A DNA stretch of 40,128 bases from Desulfamplus sp. (GTDB lineage Bacteria; Desulfobacterota; Desulfobacteria; Desulfobacterales; Desulfobacteraceae), in NCBI GenBank assembly GCA_015232465.1, contig JADFZO010000020.1, positions 1 to 40,128 of the forward strand, in the 5' to 3' direction. Shown one piece after another: positions 26,294 through 33,790 of the stretch. The first letter of the stretch is position 1, and every line of letters begins with the position of its first letter. A program made the translations under genes and the position numbers. A model generated the notes under the pieces. That model worked only from the letters and a program-made list of their open reading frames with translations. It was not told the origin of the DNA and made no database searches.

Positions 26294-27973
26294 TTATGCA
26301 GTCTCAATATTTGCAGCAGCTTCACGCCCTAAATCAGTAGTAGCCTTTTGTCTGAGCTTATATTTTTGAATCTTGCCGCTTGCTGTTGTTGGGTAATCAT
26401 TTACAAAAAAGAAGAATGCTGGGATTTTATGAAATGCAATTTTATCTTTACAAAATGCCCTCATCTCCTCTTCGGTCGATTGTTCGCCATCTTTTAATTG
26501 GATAAAGGCAGCAACCTCTTCGCCATATTTGATACTTGGAATACCAACAACCTGAACATCTTTAATATTAGAATTGGTGTATAAAAACTCCTCTATCTCC
26601 CTTGGATAGATATTTTCACCGCCCCTAATAATCATATCTTTTATGCGTCCAGTAATTTTGCAATATCCATTACTGTCCATAACTGCAAGATCGCCTGTGT
26701 GTAGCCACCCATCAGAATCAATTGCTTGACGGGTCCCTTCGGGATTTTTGTAATAGCCTTTCATTACATGGTAACCCCGAGTACAAAGCTCTCCTTGCAC
26801 CCCAGACTCAACAGGTTTATTGGTTCCAGGATCGACAATTTTAACCTCAACATTTGGAAGTGCTCGACCAACTGTGCTTACTCGTAGCTCAAGCGAATCT
26901 GTTGTTCTTGTCATGGTAATACCAGGAGATGCCTCAGTCTGACCGTAAGTTATGCACATCTCTTTAGCACCCATAACACCAACAACCTGCTTCATAACCT
27001 CAATTGGGCATGGAGAGCCAGCCATAATACCAGTGCGAAGCGTTGAGGTGTCATAGCTCTTTTTTTTCATTGCCTCAAGCTCTGCAATAAACATAGTTGG
27101 AACGCCGTGAAGTGCTGTACACTTAGATACTTCTACAATCTCAAGAACATCCTCTGGCTTAAAAGCCACAACAGGAGCCATAGCAGATGCTGATACAACG
27201 CATGTTAAAGTTCCAAGAACGCAGCCAAAACAGTGAAAAAATGGAACTGGAATGCACATAGTATCAACTGAAGATAGCTGCATACACTCCCCAAGACTCT
27301 TTGCATTGCCAATTAAGTTGGTATGGGTAAGCATAACACCTTTTGGAAATCCAGTTGTACCTGATGTGTATTGCATATTGATTACATCGTCTGGCTCAAG
27401 GCTCTTTTGTCTCTCTGCAAGAGCCTCGTCAGATATTGATTTTCCCATCTCAATTATATCGTTCCAGTTAAACATACCAGCAGGTTTTTCATCACCCATA
27501 AAGATTACATTTTTGAGCATTGGGAGCTTTTCACTCTTTAGTTTGCCTGGCTCTGAGTCTGCAAGTTCAGGGCACACCTCATTAATCACCTCAAGATACT
27601 CGTTAGGAGTTCTAACTCCGCCAATCATAAGTAGAGTTGTGCTCTCAGATTGTTTCATCAGATACTCAAGCTCAAAACTTCTGTAATTGGTGTTTACTGT
27701 TACAAGTACAGCACCCATTTTCCCGCTTCCAAATTGAGTTAAAACCCACTCAGGGACATTGTTTGCCCAAATTGCGATATTGTCGCCCCGTTTGATTCCA
27801 AGAGCCATAAGCCCTTTTGCAACACTGTTGCAGACATCTTTGAACTGGCTGTAATTGTAGTTTATTCCTAAATTATGATATTCAAGTGCCTTACTTTTGC
27901 CAAACTGCTCTGCAACAATATCAACTAACTCTCCTACGGTTGTTTTGCCTACTTCATACTTTGGTAACTGCAT
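26294..27973 (-). CDS. AMP-binding acyl-CoA synthetase, FadD/ACSF2-like
   Basis: 559-aa ANL-superfamily fatty-acid CoA ligase. It has the P-loop YTSGTTGFPKG near 201-211 followed by VMLTHTNLIGNA, VPFFHCFGCVLGTL, substrate-site YGQTEASPGITMTRT, hinge DGWLHTGDLAVMDSNGY and GRIKDMIIRGGENIYPREIE. The catalytic lysine motif is PTTASGKIQKYKL (528-540, Lys534). The pattern fits ACSF2/YngI-like ligases of medium-chain acids. AGGAG precedes ATG 27973. The residue normally giving PKT is PTT here, a small deviation in the acetylation motif. It probably acts with the adjacent ligase and CoA-transferase in acid activation. Confidence 0.92.
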   Translation of the reverse strand: MQLPKYEVGKTTVGELVDIVAEQFGKSKALEYHNLGINYNYSQFKDVCNSVAKGLMALGIKRGDNIAIWANNVPEWVLTQFGSGKMGAVLVTVNTNYRSFELEYLMKQSESTTLLMIGGVRTPNEYLEVINEVCPELADSEPGKLKSEKLPMLKNVIFMGDEKPAGMFNWNDIIEMGKSISDEALAERQKSLEPDDVINMQYTSGTTGFPKGVMLTHTNLIGNAKSLGECMQLSSVDTMCIPVPFFHCFGCVLGTLTCVVSASAMAPVVAFKPEDVLEIVEVSKCTALHGVPTMFIAELEAMKKKSYDTSTLRTGIMAGSPCPIEVMKQVVGVMGAKEMCITYGQTEASPGITMTRTTDSLELRVSTVGRALPNVEVKIVDPGTNKPVESGVQGELCTRGYHVMKGYYKNPEGTRQAIDSDGWLHTGDLAVMDSNGYCKITGRIKDMIIRGGENIYPREIEEFLYTNSNIKDVQVVGIPSIKYGEEVAAFIQLKDGEQSTEEEMRAFCKDKIAFHKIPAFFFFVNDYPTTASGKIQKYKLRQKATTDLGREAAANIETA

Positions 27974-28015
27974 TTTATTATTCTCCTTGAATGGCTGTTG
28001 AATTTAGATAAAGTT

Positions 28016-28936
28016 TTACTCTACTGTTACGATTCTCATTGGGATATTCTCCTCAAATCGCGACATATCAAGACGGCTCATAATTTGTGCATCTTTAAGA
28101 ACCATAGTCTCATTTTTGATATTTTTTGAAATTGTTTTACCAGAATCTGAATTGGTATTACTTATATATATAGCTTCTACACTTACAATGCTCTTTACCG
28201 GAAATCCTTTGATATCTTTTATTTGGTGTACAATAGTATCAATAGGTCCATCCCAATATCGAAGCAGAAAGTTTAAAACCCCCATACGCTCTGCTTCAAC
28301 ACCAAGTTTTTCAGAAAGTTTCTTGTGAAAAGAGTCATACTCTCCAAATCCGGGAACAGCATCTGATACCCACAACTGTTGCTTTATATTTGTAATACTT
28401 GAGGAGTTTTTCTTTACATCTTTTGTCTCAAGTCTTAAATGTGCCGTTAAATGGGTACATTTATAGCCTTTGATCTCCTCTTTTTCAGGCAATATCGTTA
28501 TCTTTATATCTGGCGGCATAACCTGATATCTTGCTTTGATAATATCGTCCGCAGATTCATTAAACTGCTGTTTATCCTTGAACCATCTTATATTTTGTAG
28601 GTCTTTAATAGGAAAAACAACGACCTCAGCTTTATTCCAGTCTATTTCACGAATCTGGTTTTTATCTAAAAGAAAATGAGTTGTATCTCTCTGCTCTCTG
28701 ACTTTACCGAAGAAACGTTTCATCCATGTTCCTGTATAGCGGATATTTTTGTCAACATACATAGCTTCTCCTGAATATCCAGTATCAAGTAGAGCCTGAT
28801 ATGTGCCTGACATGTACTCTTCACTATCAATCTCATGTGTATAAAGTATATCTCCACTACATGGAGATGATATAAGAGAAATTGACAGTAAACAAAAAAG
28901 GGATGAACATAAAAGAGCCGTCTTGTTTAATAGCAT
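28016..28936 (-). CDS. Exported protein of unknown function (DUF4412-like features)
   Basis: 306 aa with a clear N-terminal signal peptide (hydrophobic core LLCSSLFCLLSISLISS, likely cleaved near CSGD). The cysteine lacks a good lipobox, so a lipoprotein is less likely. The mature part reads as a beta-rich domain: a Lys/Arg-poor start, MYVDKNIRYTGTWMKRFFG, then DTTHFLLDKNQIREIDWNK, GYKCTHLTAHLRLE and IKQQLWVSDAVPGFGEY, ending with a run resembling DUF4412/outer-membrane-lipoprotein-sorting folds. It lies in the acyl-CoA block, 42 bases from the ligase gene. I do not recognise a function; periplasmic location is inferred. Confidence 0.65.
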   Translation of the reverse strand: MLLNKTALLCSSLFCLLSISLISSPCSGDILYTHEIDSEEYMSGTYQALLDTGYSGEAMYVDKNIRYTGTWMKRFFGKVREQRDTTHFLLDKNQIREIDWNKAEVVVFPIKDLQNIRWFKDKQQFNESADDIIKARYQVMPPDIKITILPEKEEIKGYKCTHLTAHLRLETKDVKKNSSSITNIKQQLWVSDAVPGFGEYDSFHKKLSEKLGVEAERMGVLNFLLRYWDGPIDTIVHQIKDIKGFPVKSIVSVEAIYISNTNSDSGKTISKNIKNETMVLKDAQIMSRLDMSRFEENIPMRIVTVE

Positions 28937-28969
28937 TATTTATAGCCTTAAGTTCCCTAACAACTTGTT

Positions 28970-29215
28970 TTATAGTCCTAAAAGTTTTTGATGAATATAA
29001 GATAGAAGAAACATAGTTGACAAAGGAATTGCAAGACCAAAGAGAGAACCCCACAGTATGCTATTTCCAGGGTCAAACCCCAAAGGTTTTGTAAAATATA
29101 TTAGAAAATTGATACCTACTCCTACAAACAAATATAGATGATACCATTTTCTCCTACTCTTCTCCCAATACATAAGTCGTTTTTCAAAATCTTCTTTTGA
29201 GCTCATATTTTTCAT
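28970..29215 (-). CDS. Small two-helix membrane protein
   Basis: 81 aa (or 78 aa from the second ATG at 29206). A charged N-terminal helix (DFEKRLMYWEKSRRKWYH) is followed by two transmembrane segments, LYLFVGVGINFLIYF and GSLFGLAIPLSTMFLLSYI, with a short polar hairpin between them. Its direction and spacing fit the block, 33 bases upstream of the exported-protein gene. Compatible overlapping frames exist, but this one has the sensible topology and position. No function is recognised; it could be a small accessory subunit. Confidence 0.5.
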   Translation of the reverse strand: MKNMSSKEDFEKRLMYWEKSRRKWYHLYLFVGVGINFLIYFTKPLGFDPGNSILWGSLFGLAIPLSTMFLLSYIHQKLLGL

Positions 29216-29280
29216 AACTCTGTTTAAGATAAGTTTTTGTTATATTTATAGTCTATGTTTTTGTGTTTTCTTCTAAATAT

Positions 29281-29337
29281 CAACCCTACCTATAGCTTCA
29301 ATTAAGGTAGAATAAAAGAGTCTATAGGTTAGGGTTG
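29281..29337 (-). repeat. Long stem-loop downstream of the symporter gene
   Basis: CAACCCTACCTATAG (29281-29295) pairs with CTATAGGTTAGGGTTG (29322-29337), with one bulged base and a 26-base loop, 15 bases past the symporter stop. It is not followed by a U-tract on the leftward strand, so it may protect the 3' end of the symporter message or be a factor-dependent stop. Confidence 0.5.
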
Positions 29338-29351
29338 TTGTTATTTAGAAA

Positions 29352-30950
29352 TTACTCTTCTGGTCTAATATCTAAGGAGTATTTCTTTATTACATCATCA
29401 CTGCATGGTTTTGTAACAAGACTAACAAGAATGAAGAATACAAAACCTACAAACACCCAGTAGAACTGATGAGGAGTACTGATTTTATTAGCAGGATCAC
29501 TTAAGAAGAACCAGTGGTATGATCCAAGTGCTTTGTTTGCATACATCCATGTACCGCAAGAGACTACAGTCATCACAATGATGTTTATAGCTGCTGCTGC
29601 AGTTGTGGCACGAGTCCACCATATTCCTAAAATTAGCGGTGGTCCTACAGAGCATAGAATTACAATAAAAGCAGCTCCAGATATATCAAGAACAAGTGCA
29701 GGAGGATTAAATGACAAGAGCATTGAGAGCAACATTACTACAATTGTCATTACACGAGTTGCCTGAACTGGTTTCTCTTCAGGCCATTTGCTTCCAAAAA
29801 CCTTTCCAAGAAGATCCCTTCCCAACATTACATTTAGCACCATTGTCCAACCTGCGGCTGTTGCCATAGCAATTGCAAGACCGCCAGCAGCAATAACAGA
29901 AAGAAGGAATGGACTGCTCAATGCTTCCATAGCTGCAATCATTGAATAATCAGTTACAGATGCTCCAGCAACACCATAAGCTGTTTTCATGTGTTTCATA
30001 ATATCCATTGCACTGGCAATACCTTCTGTTTTCATAAGGGGATGAAGAGTCTCAATAAGAACTCTTGCTCCTGTTCCTATGATAATCAACCCAACATACA
30101 TGGCACCACCAATTATTACAGCCCAATATACACTTCTGCGTGCTGACTTGATGTCTTGGGTTGTGAAAAAACGTACAACAGTGTAAGGCATTGCAGAGAA
30201 GCCAAAATGCCATACAAAAAAGAAACCAACAACTCCTGTCCATGACGCCATTATAGGATGAGATGCTTTTTCAGAAACATAGGGCATATTAAAAAATGTA
30301 GCACTGTTTGCAATAACAGCATCTGTAAGAGCATTGAAACCGCCATAATGACCCACTACATATATAGCTGCAATTATGGAAGCAATAGTCATTGCAAATC
30401 CCTGAAAGGCTGTTGAAAAGGTTGTTGCTACCATACCACCATAATATATATATGCAAATATTATGATTGAACTCAAAATAACGGCGATCCAGAAAGGTAC
30501 CTTCAAGATTGCAAGTAAAAAGAGAGCTGAACCTACTATTGAGAGAATAACGTAAGCTAATCCTCCAATAAGCGTTGGAAATGCTGCAATTAATCTCATC
30601 CACTTGGTATCGTAACGATCAGCATAATAGTCTGTAAAGGATGTTGGAGCATACTTACGCAAAGGGGCTGCTGTTAACAAAGTGGCAATAGGCATTCCAC
30701 CAATGATTCCAACAAGTGCCCACCAGAACGGATAGCCAAGAATAAAAATAAATGCAGGTAACCCAAGAAAACTTGCAGGGCTAAAATATGTTGCTGCTAA
30801 AGCTGAACCATTGATAATAGGACCAACTTTTCTTCCAGCAACGTAAAAGTCAGACGCGTCCATTGACGCTTTACGTGAATGCCAGCCAATATAGAATATT
30901 ACTACAAAATAGAGTAGAGAACCAATTATTACAATAGGATTGACGTCCAT
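29352..30950 (-). CDS. Sodium:solute symporter (SSS family), monocarboxylate type
   Basis: 532-aa inner-membrane transporter with about 13 hydrophobic helices. SSS features are the N-terminal SDFYVAGRKVGP and NGSALAATYFSPASFLGLPA (sodium and substrate helix TM1 region), the FTDYYADRYDTKWMR loop and VRFFTTQDIKSARRSVYWA. The family includes acetate permease ActP. The gene is preceded by a small-subunit gene 11 bases upstream and has a perfect AGGAGG before ATG 30950. With an acyl-CoA synthetase just upstream, uptake of acetate, propionate or a similar carboxylate is the best guess. The substrate is not proven. Confidence 0.9.
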   Translation of the reverse strand: MDVNPIVIIGSLLYFVVIFYIGWHSRKASMDASDFYVAGRKVGPIINGSALAATYFSPASFLGLPAFIFILGYPFWWALVGIIGGMPIATLLTAAPLRKYAPTSFTDYYADRYDTKWMRLIAAFPTLIGGLAYVILSIVGSALFLLAILKVPFWIAVILSSIIIFAYIYYGGMVATTFSTAFQGFAMTIASIIAAIYVVGHYGGFNALTDAVIANSATFFNMPYVSEKASHPIMASWTGVVGFFFVWHFGFSAMPYTVVRFFTTQDIKSARRSVYWAVIIGGAMYVGLIIIGTGARVLIETLHPLMKTEGIASAMDIMKHMKTAYGVAGASVTDYSMIAAMEALSSPFLLSVIAAGGLAIAMATAAGWTMVLNVMLGRDLLGKVFGSKWPEEKPVQATRVMTIVVMLLSMLLSFNPPALVLDISGAAFIVILCSVGPPLILGIWWTRATTAAAAINIIVMTVVSCGTWMYANKALGSYHWFFLSDPANKISTPHQFYWVFVGFVFFILVSLVTKPCSDDVIKKYSLDIRPEE

Positions 30951-30961
30951 CAGAAACCTCC

Positions 30962-31279
30962 TTAAATTATATCCAATAATTTGTTAAAACCAGCACGAAC
31001 ATCGTCCGAAAGATCGTCTGAAGCCAAACTTTCTCTTGCTTTTTTCTTTGCCTCTAATTTTTTTTCTCTCTTCTCTTCAAAGACAAAAAAGAGATAGGCT
31101 ACCAATATATTGATAAGCCATAAACCAATAAGACAGTTGTAGATATAACAAGCTGGTATCCCCATGAATTTCATCAAAGGTAAGCCCGGTATGTGCATTT
31201 CGAGAATCATGAACAGGAAACTCCATCCATAAAGAATTCCCATTCCAATCCAGAATATCTTCGGCATTCCTTTAAACAT
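30962..31279 (-). CDS. Symporter small subunit-like membrane protein
   Basis: 105 aa with two predicted transmembrane helices (IGMGILYGWSFLFMILEMHI and YNCLIGLWLINILVAYLFFV), then a charged cytoplasmic tail (EEKREKKLEAKKKARES). It is encoded immediately upstream of the SSS symporter with a perfect AAGGAG site, the usual arrangement for two-component SSS systems (DUF485 or DUF4212 partners). It is shaped like those but does not show their exact motifs to me, so assignment rests on context. It is probably needed for stability or activity of the symporter. Confidence 0.7.
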   Translation of the reverse strand: MFKGMPKIFWIGMGILYGWSFLFMILEMHIPGLPLMKFMGIPACYIYNCLIGLWLINILVAYLFFVFEEKREKKLEAKKKARESLASDDLSDDVRAGFNKLLDII

Positions 31280-31370
31280 TTTCTTTCTCCTTAAAGTTAA
31301 AATTTTATAAAAGTTTTTTGGTATTTAACCAAAGCTCCGAAAGTTCTGTTAAAGATTTTATGGAAGGATA

Positions 31371-33002
31371 TTATTTTTTCCCCCACTCAGCTTGTCTAAG
31401 CTCTATACGGCGAATTTTGCCACTAACTGTTTTGGGCAGAACAGTAACAAAATCTATCTTTCTTGGGTATTTATATGGAGCAGTAACTTTTTTCACATGC
31501 TCTTGAATCTCTTTTGCAAGCTCATCACTCGCTGTGTAACCGGGTGCAAGGATAACAAAAGCCTTTACAACCTCGCCGCGTGTCTCATCAGGGCTTGATA
31601 CAACAGCAGACTCAGCAACTGCTGGGTGCTCAATAAGGGCACTTTCAACCTCAAATGGACCAATTCTATAACCAGATGTGAGAATAACATCGTCAGCGCG
31701 TCCTACAAACCAGAAATATCCATCTTTGTCCATATAAGCACGGTCACCGGTTAGATACCAATCTCCGCGATAGACAGATGCAGTTCTCTCTGGCTCTTTC
31801 CAATACTCTTTAAATAGACCTACTGGGCGGTTTGGTTTAACCCGAATAGCAATATCGCCTTCAGTATTTGGGGGCAGAATGTTTCCGTTTTCGTCAATAA
31901 CATGCAGATCAATTGTTGGAGAGGGTTTGCCCATTGAGCCAAATCGAGGCTCAATGCATGGAAAACTTCCGCATAACAGAACAGTCTCAGTCTGACCATA
32001 ACCATCACGGATTGTGCAGCCAGTTGCCTTTTTCCAGACATCTATAATTTCAGGGTTTAGAGGTTCACCTGCACCTACGCAGTGGCGAAGGGTTGGGAAT
32101 TTATAGACAGATAAATCTTGAAGAACAAGCATTCTATAAATTGTTGGGGCACCGCACATGGTTGTAACAGGGTATTTTGCAAGCAACTCAAGAGTTTTCT
32201 TAGGATCAAAGCGATCTGTGTGGTGAATAAATTGGGCAGAGCCGCAATTCCAAGGTCCAAAAAAGCTACTCCATGCAGCCTTTGCCCAGCCAGTATCGCT
32301 GATATTCCAGTGGAGATCATCTGGTTTTAAATCAAGCCAAAATTTCCCAGTAATCTGATGTCCAATTGGATATGATGCGTGTGTATGAAGAGCCATCTTT
32401 GGAAAACCAGTAGTGCCAGATGTAAAATAGACGATGCAGTGATCATCGCTTTTTGTCTTTGCAGTCTCAAACTGATCTGATGCTTTGGCAACCTCATCTG
32501 TGTAAAATAGCCAGCCATCTCGAGGCTCTGTTATCACAATCTTTGTCTTAACATTTGGGCAGTTCTCTGCAACGGTGTCAAATTTTGCTGCAATGTCATT
32601 ATTGGTAATAATACATACAGCTTCAGCCTTATTTGCCCTAAATTCAAGGTCTTTGGCTGTCAATTGGGTTGTACCAGGAGAGTTGAGAGCACCCATTCTG
32701 ATACACGCTGTAAAGGTCTCCCACCACTCTATGTTTCTTGGCAAGATTACAAGTATAACATCGCCCTGCTTCACACCATTAGATTTTAAAACATTGGCAA
32801 GCCTCTTTGATGCGTTACTAATATCTCGAAATGTCTTTTTTACCTCATTTCCAGCATCATCTACCCACCACATGGCAAGTTTATTTGGATCTTCTGCCCA
32901 TTTATCAATCACATCACCTGAAAAGTTGAAATACTCAGGCACTTCCAATTTAAACTCCTTGTAGGTTGCATTGTAATCTGTCATGTTGTGCGTCTGACTC
33001 AT
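31371..33002 (-). CDS. Acyl-CoA synthetase, medium-chain (ACSM-like)
   Basis: 543-aa ANL-superfamily ligase. It has the P-loop YFTSGTTGFPKMALHTH near 193-209, HWNISDTGWAKAAWSSFFGPW, YGQTETVLLCGSFP, the hinge DWYLTGDRAYMDKDGYFWFVGR and the catalytic lysine motif PKTVSGKIRRIEL (523-535, Lys529). The VSDTGWAKA and SGYRIGPFEVES phrases are shared with mammalian medium-chain acyl-CoA synthetases and acetate/butyrate ligases. It lies between the response regulator and the symporter genes with AAGGAG upstream. It is likely the ligase activating the acid imported by the symporter. Substrate length cannot be read from sequence. Confidence 0.93.
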   Translation of the reverse strand: MSQTHNMTDYNATYKEFKLEVPEYFNFSGDVIDKWAEDPNKLAMWWVDDAGNEVKKTFRDISNASKRLANVLKSNGVKQGDVILVILPRNIEWWETFTACIRMGALNSPGTTQLTAKDLEFRANKAEAVCIITNNDIAAKFDTVAENCPNVKTKIVITEPRDGWLFYTDEVAKASDQFETAKTKSDDHCIVYFTSGTTGFPKMALHTHASYPIGHQITGKFWLDLKPDDLHWNISDTGWAKAAWSSFFGPWNCGSAQFIHHTDRFDPKKTLELLAKYPVTTMCGAPTIYRMLVLQDLSVYKFPTLRHCVGAGEPLNPEIIDVWKKATGCTIRDGYGQTETVLLCGSFPCIEPRFGSMGKPSPTIDLHVIDENGNILPPNTEGDIAIRVKPNRPVGLFKEYWKEPERTASVYRGDWYLTGDRAYMDKDGYFWFVGRADDVILTSGYRIGPFEVESALIEHPAVAESAVVSSPDETRGEVVKAFVILAPGYTASDELAKEIQEHVKKVTAPYKYPRKIDFVTVLPKTVSGKIRRIELRQAEWGKK

Positions 33003-33068
33003 TTTGCTCTCCTTTGTTTAAAAAAATGATAAAATTAACAACTACGCTATCAAAAGGTCATAAATCGG

Positions 33069-33749
33069 TCATAAACTTGAATCATCAACCGATTGAATCT
33101 GACCTGTTTTTTCAAAGTGAACCGCACATCTGACCAGTTCACTTGCATTTTTTAACCCTAACTTCTCTTTAATTCTCTCTCGATATGTTCCAATTGTCTT
33201 GATACTTAAAAAGAGCTTTACTGCAATCTCCTTTGAGGTAAAACCTTTTCCCACCATCTTAAAGACCTGAAGCTCTCTATCTGTGAGTCTATCCATTGGA
33301 GATTTATCTTTTGTTTTAAAGTTGTCTGAAATGTTAGATAAAATATGCTCTTTAACATTTTCGTTTAAATAGACCTTGCCAGCAAGAAGCTGGTGAATTG
33401 CTGTAACTACGGACTCCATAGCCTCCTGCTTCATGATGTAGCCTTTAGCTCCAGCGTGAAGTGCACGTTGAGCATAGAGATACTCATCGTGCATTGATAG
33501 AACCAAAACTGGAGTATCGCAGTTTTGCTTTTTAATGTGGTGGACAAGATCAATTCCATCTGAATTTTTAAGGCTAATATCAACAATAATAAGATTTGGC
33601 TTGAGTGCTTCTATCTCTTTTATTGCTGGCTCAACATCAGTTGCAGTGCCGCAAGCAACAAGATCATCCTCTTGATTAATAAGCTCTGCAAGCCCGAGCC
33701 TAAAGATTGGGTGATCTTCTACCAGCATTATTTTTTTTTTATCTGCCAT
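33069..33749 (-). CDS. LuxR/NarL-family response regulator (orphan)
   Basis: 226 aa. The receiver domain (about 5-120) has the acidic pair ED (11-12), the phospho-acceptor Asp57 (LIIVDISLKNSDG), a switch Ser in VLVLSMHDE and Lys in GYIMKQEA. The LuxR-type helix-turn-helix (about 150-215) has LTDRELQVFKMVGKGFTSKEI and LFLSIKTIGTYRERIKEKL. No histidine kinase is nearby, so its sensor is encoded elsewhere. It lies between icmF and an acyl-CoA synthetase gene and probably controls this block. The second to fourth residues after GCA are encoded by a run of ten A (33731-33740), with an ATG right after it that could rescue a slipped frame. Confidence 0.92.
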   Translation of the reverse strand: MADKKKIMLVEDHPIFRLGLAELINQEDDLVACGTATDVEPAIKEIEALKPNLIIVDISLKNSDGIDLVHHIKKQNCDTPVLVLSMHDEYLYAQRALHAGAKGYIMKQEAMESVVTAIHQLLAGKVYLNENVKEHILSNISDNFKTKDKSPMDRLTDRELQVFKMVGKGFTSKEIAVKLFLSIKTIGTYRERIKEKLGLKNASELVRCAVHFEKTGQIQSVDDSSL

Positions 33750-33790
33750 AAAATTAACCCTTTCCCAATCTTAAACACAAAAAATCCTCT

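Noticed and set aside
27252..27686. 144-aa rightward frame inside an acyl-CoA synthetase gene
   Set aside because: It is antisense to the ligase P-loop region; the composition is that of a complementary-strand shadow.
28857..29054. 65-aa leftward frame overlapping the small membrane protein and the exported-protein start
   Set aside because: It overlaps two better-supported genes; its hydrophobic end is produced by the signal-peptide region in another frame.
30289..30603. 104-aa leftward frame within the symporter gene
   Set aside because: It is an alternative frame of a transmembrane-rich gene; Cys/Tyr/Ser-rich composition is typical of a shadow frame.
32575..32964. 129-aa rightward frame inside the ACSM-like ligase gene
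   Set aside because: It is antisense to a well conserved ligase and lacks a ribosome site.
33026..33070. GGTCATAAATC/GGTCATAAAC tandem near the response-regulator stop as an operator
   Set aside because: It overlaps the stop codon region of the coding frame and is only two imperfect copies; coincidence is likely.
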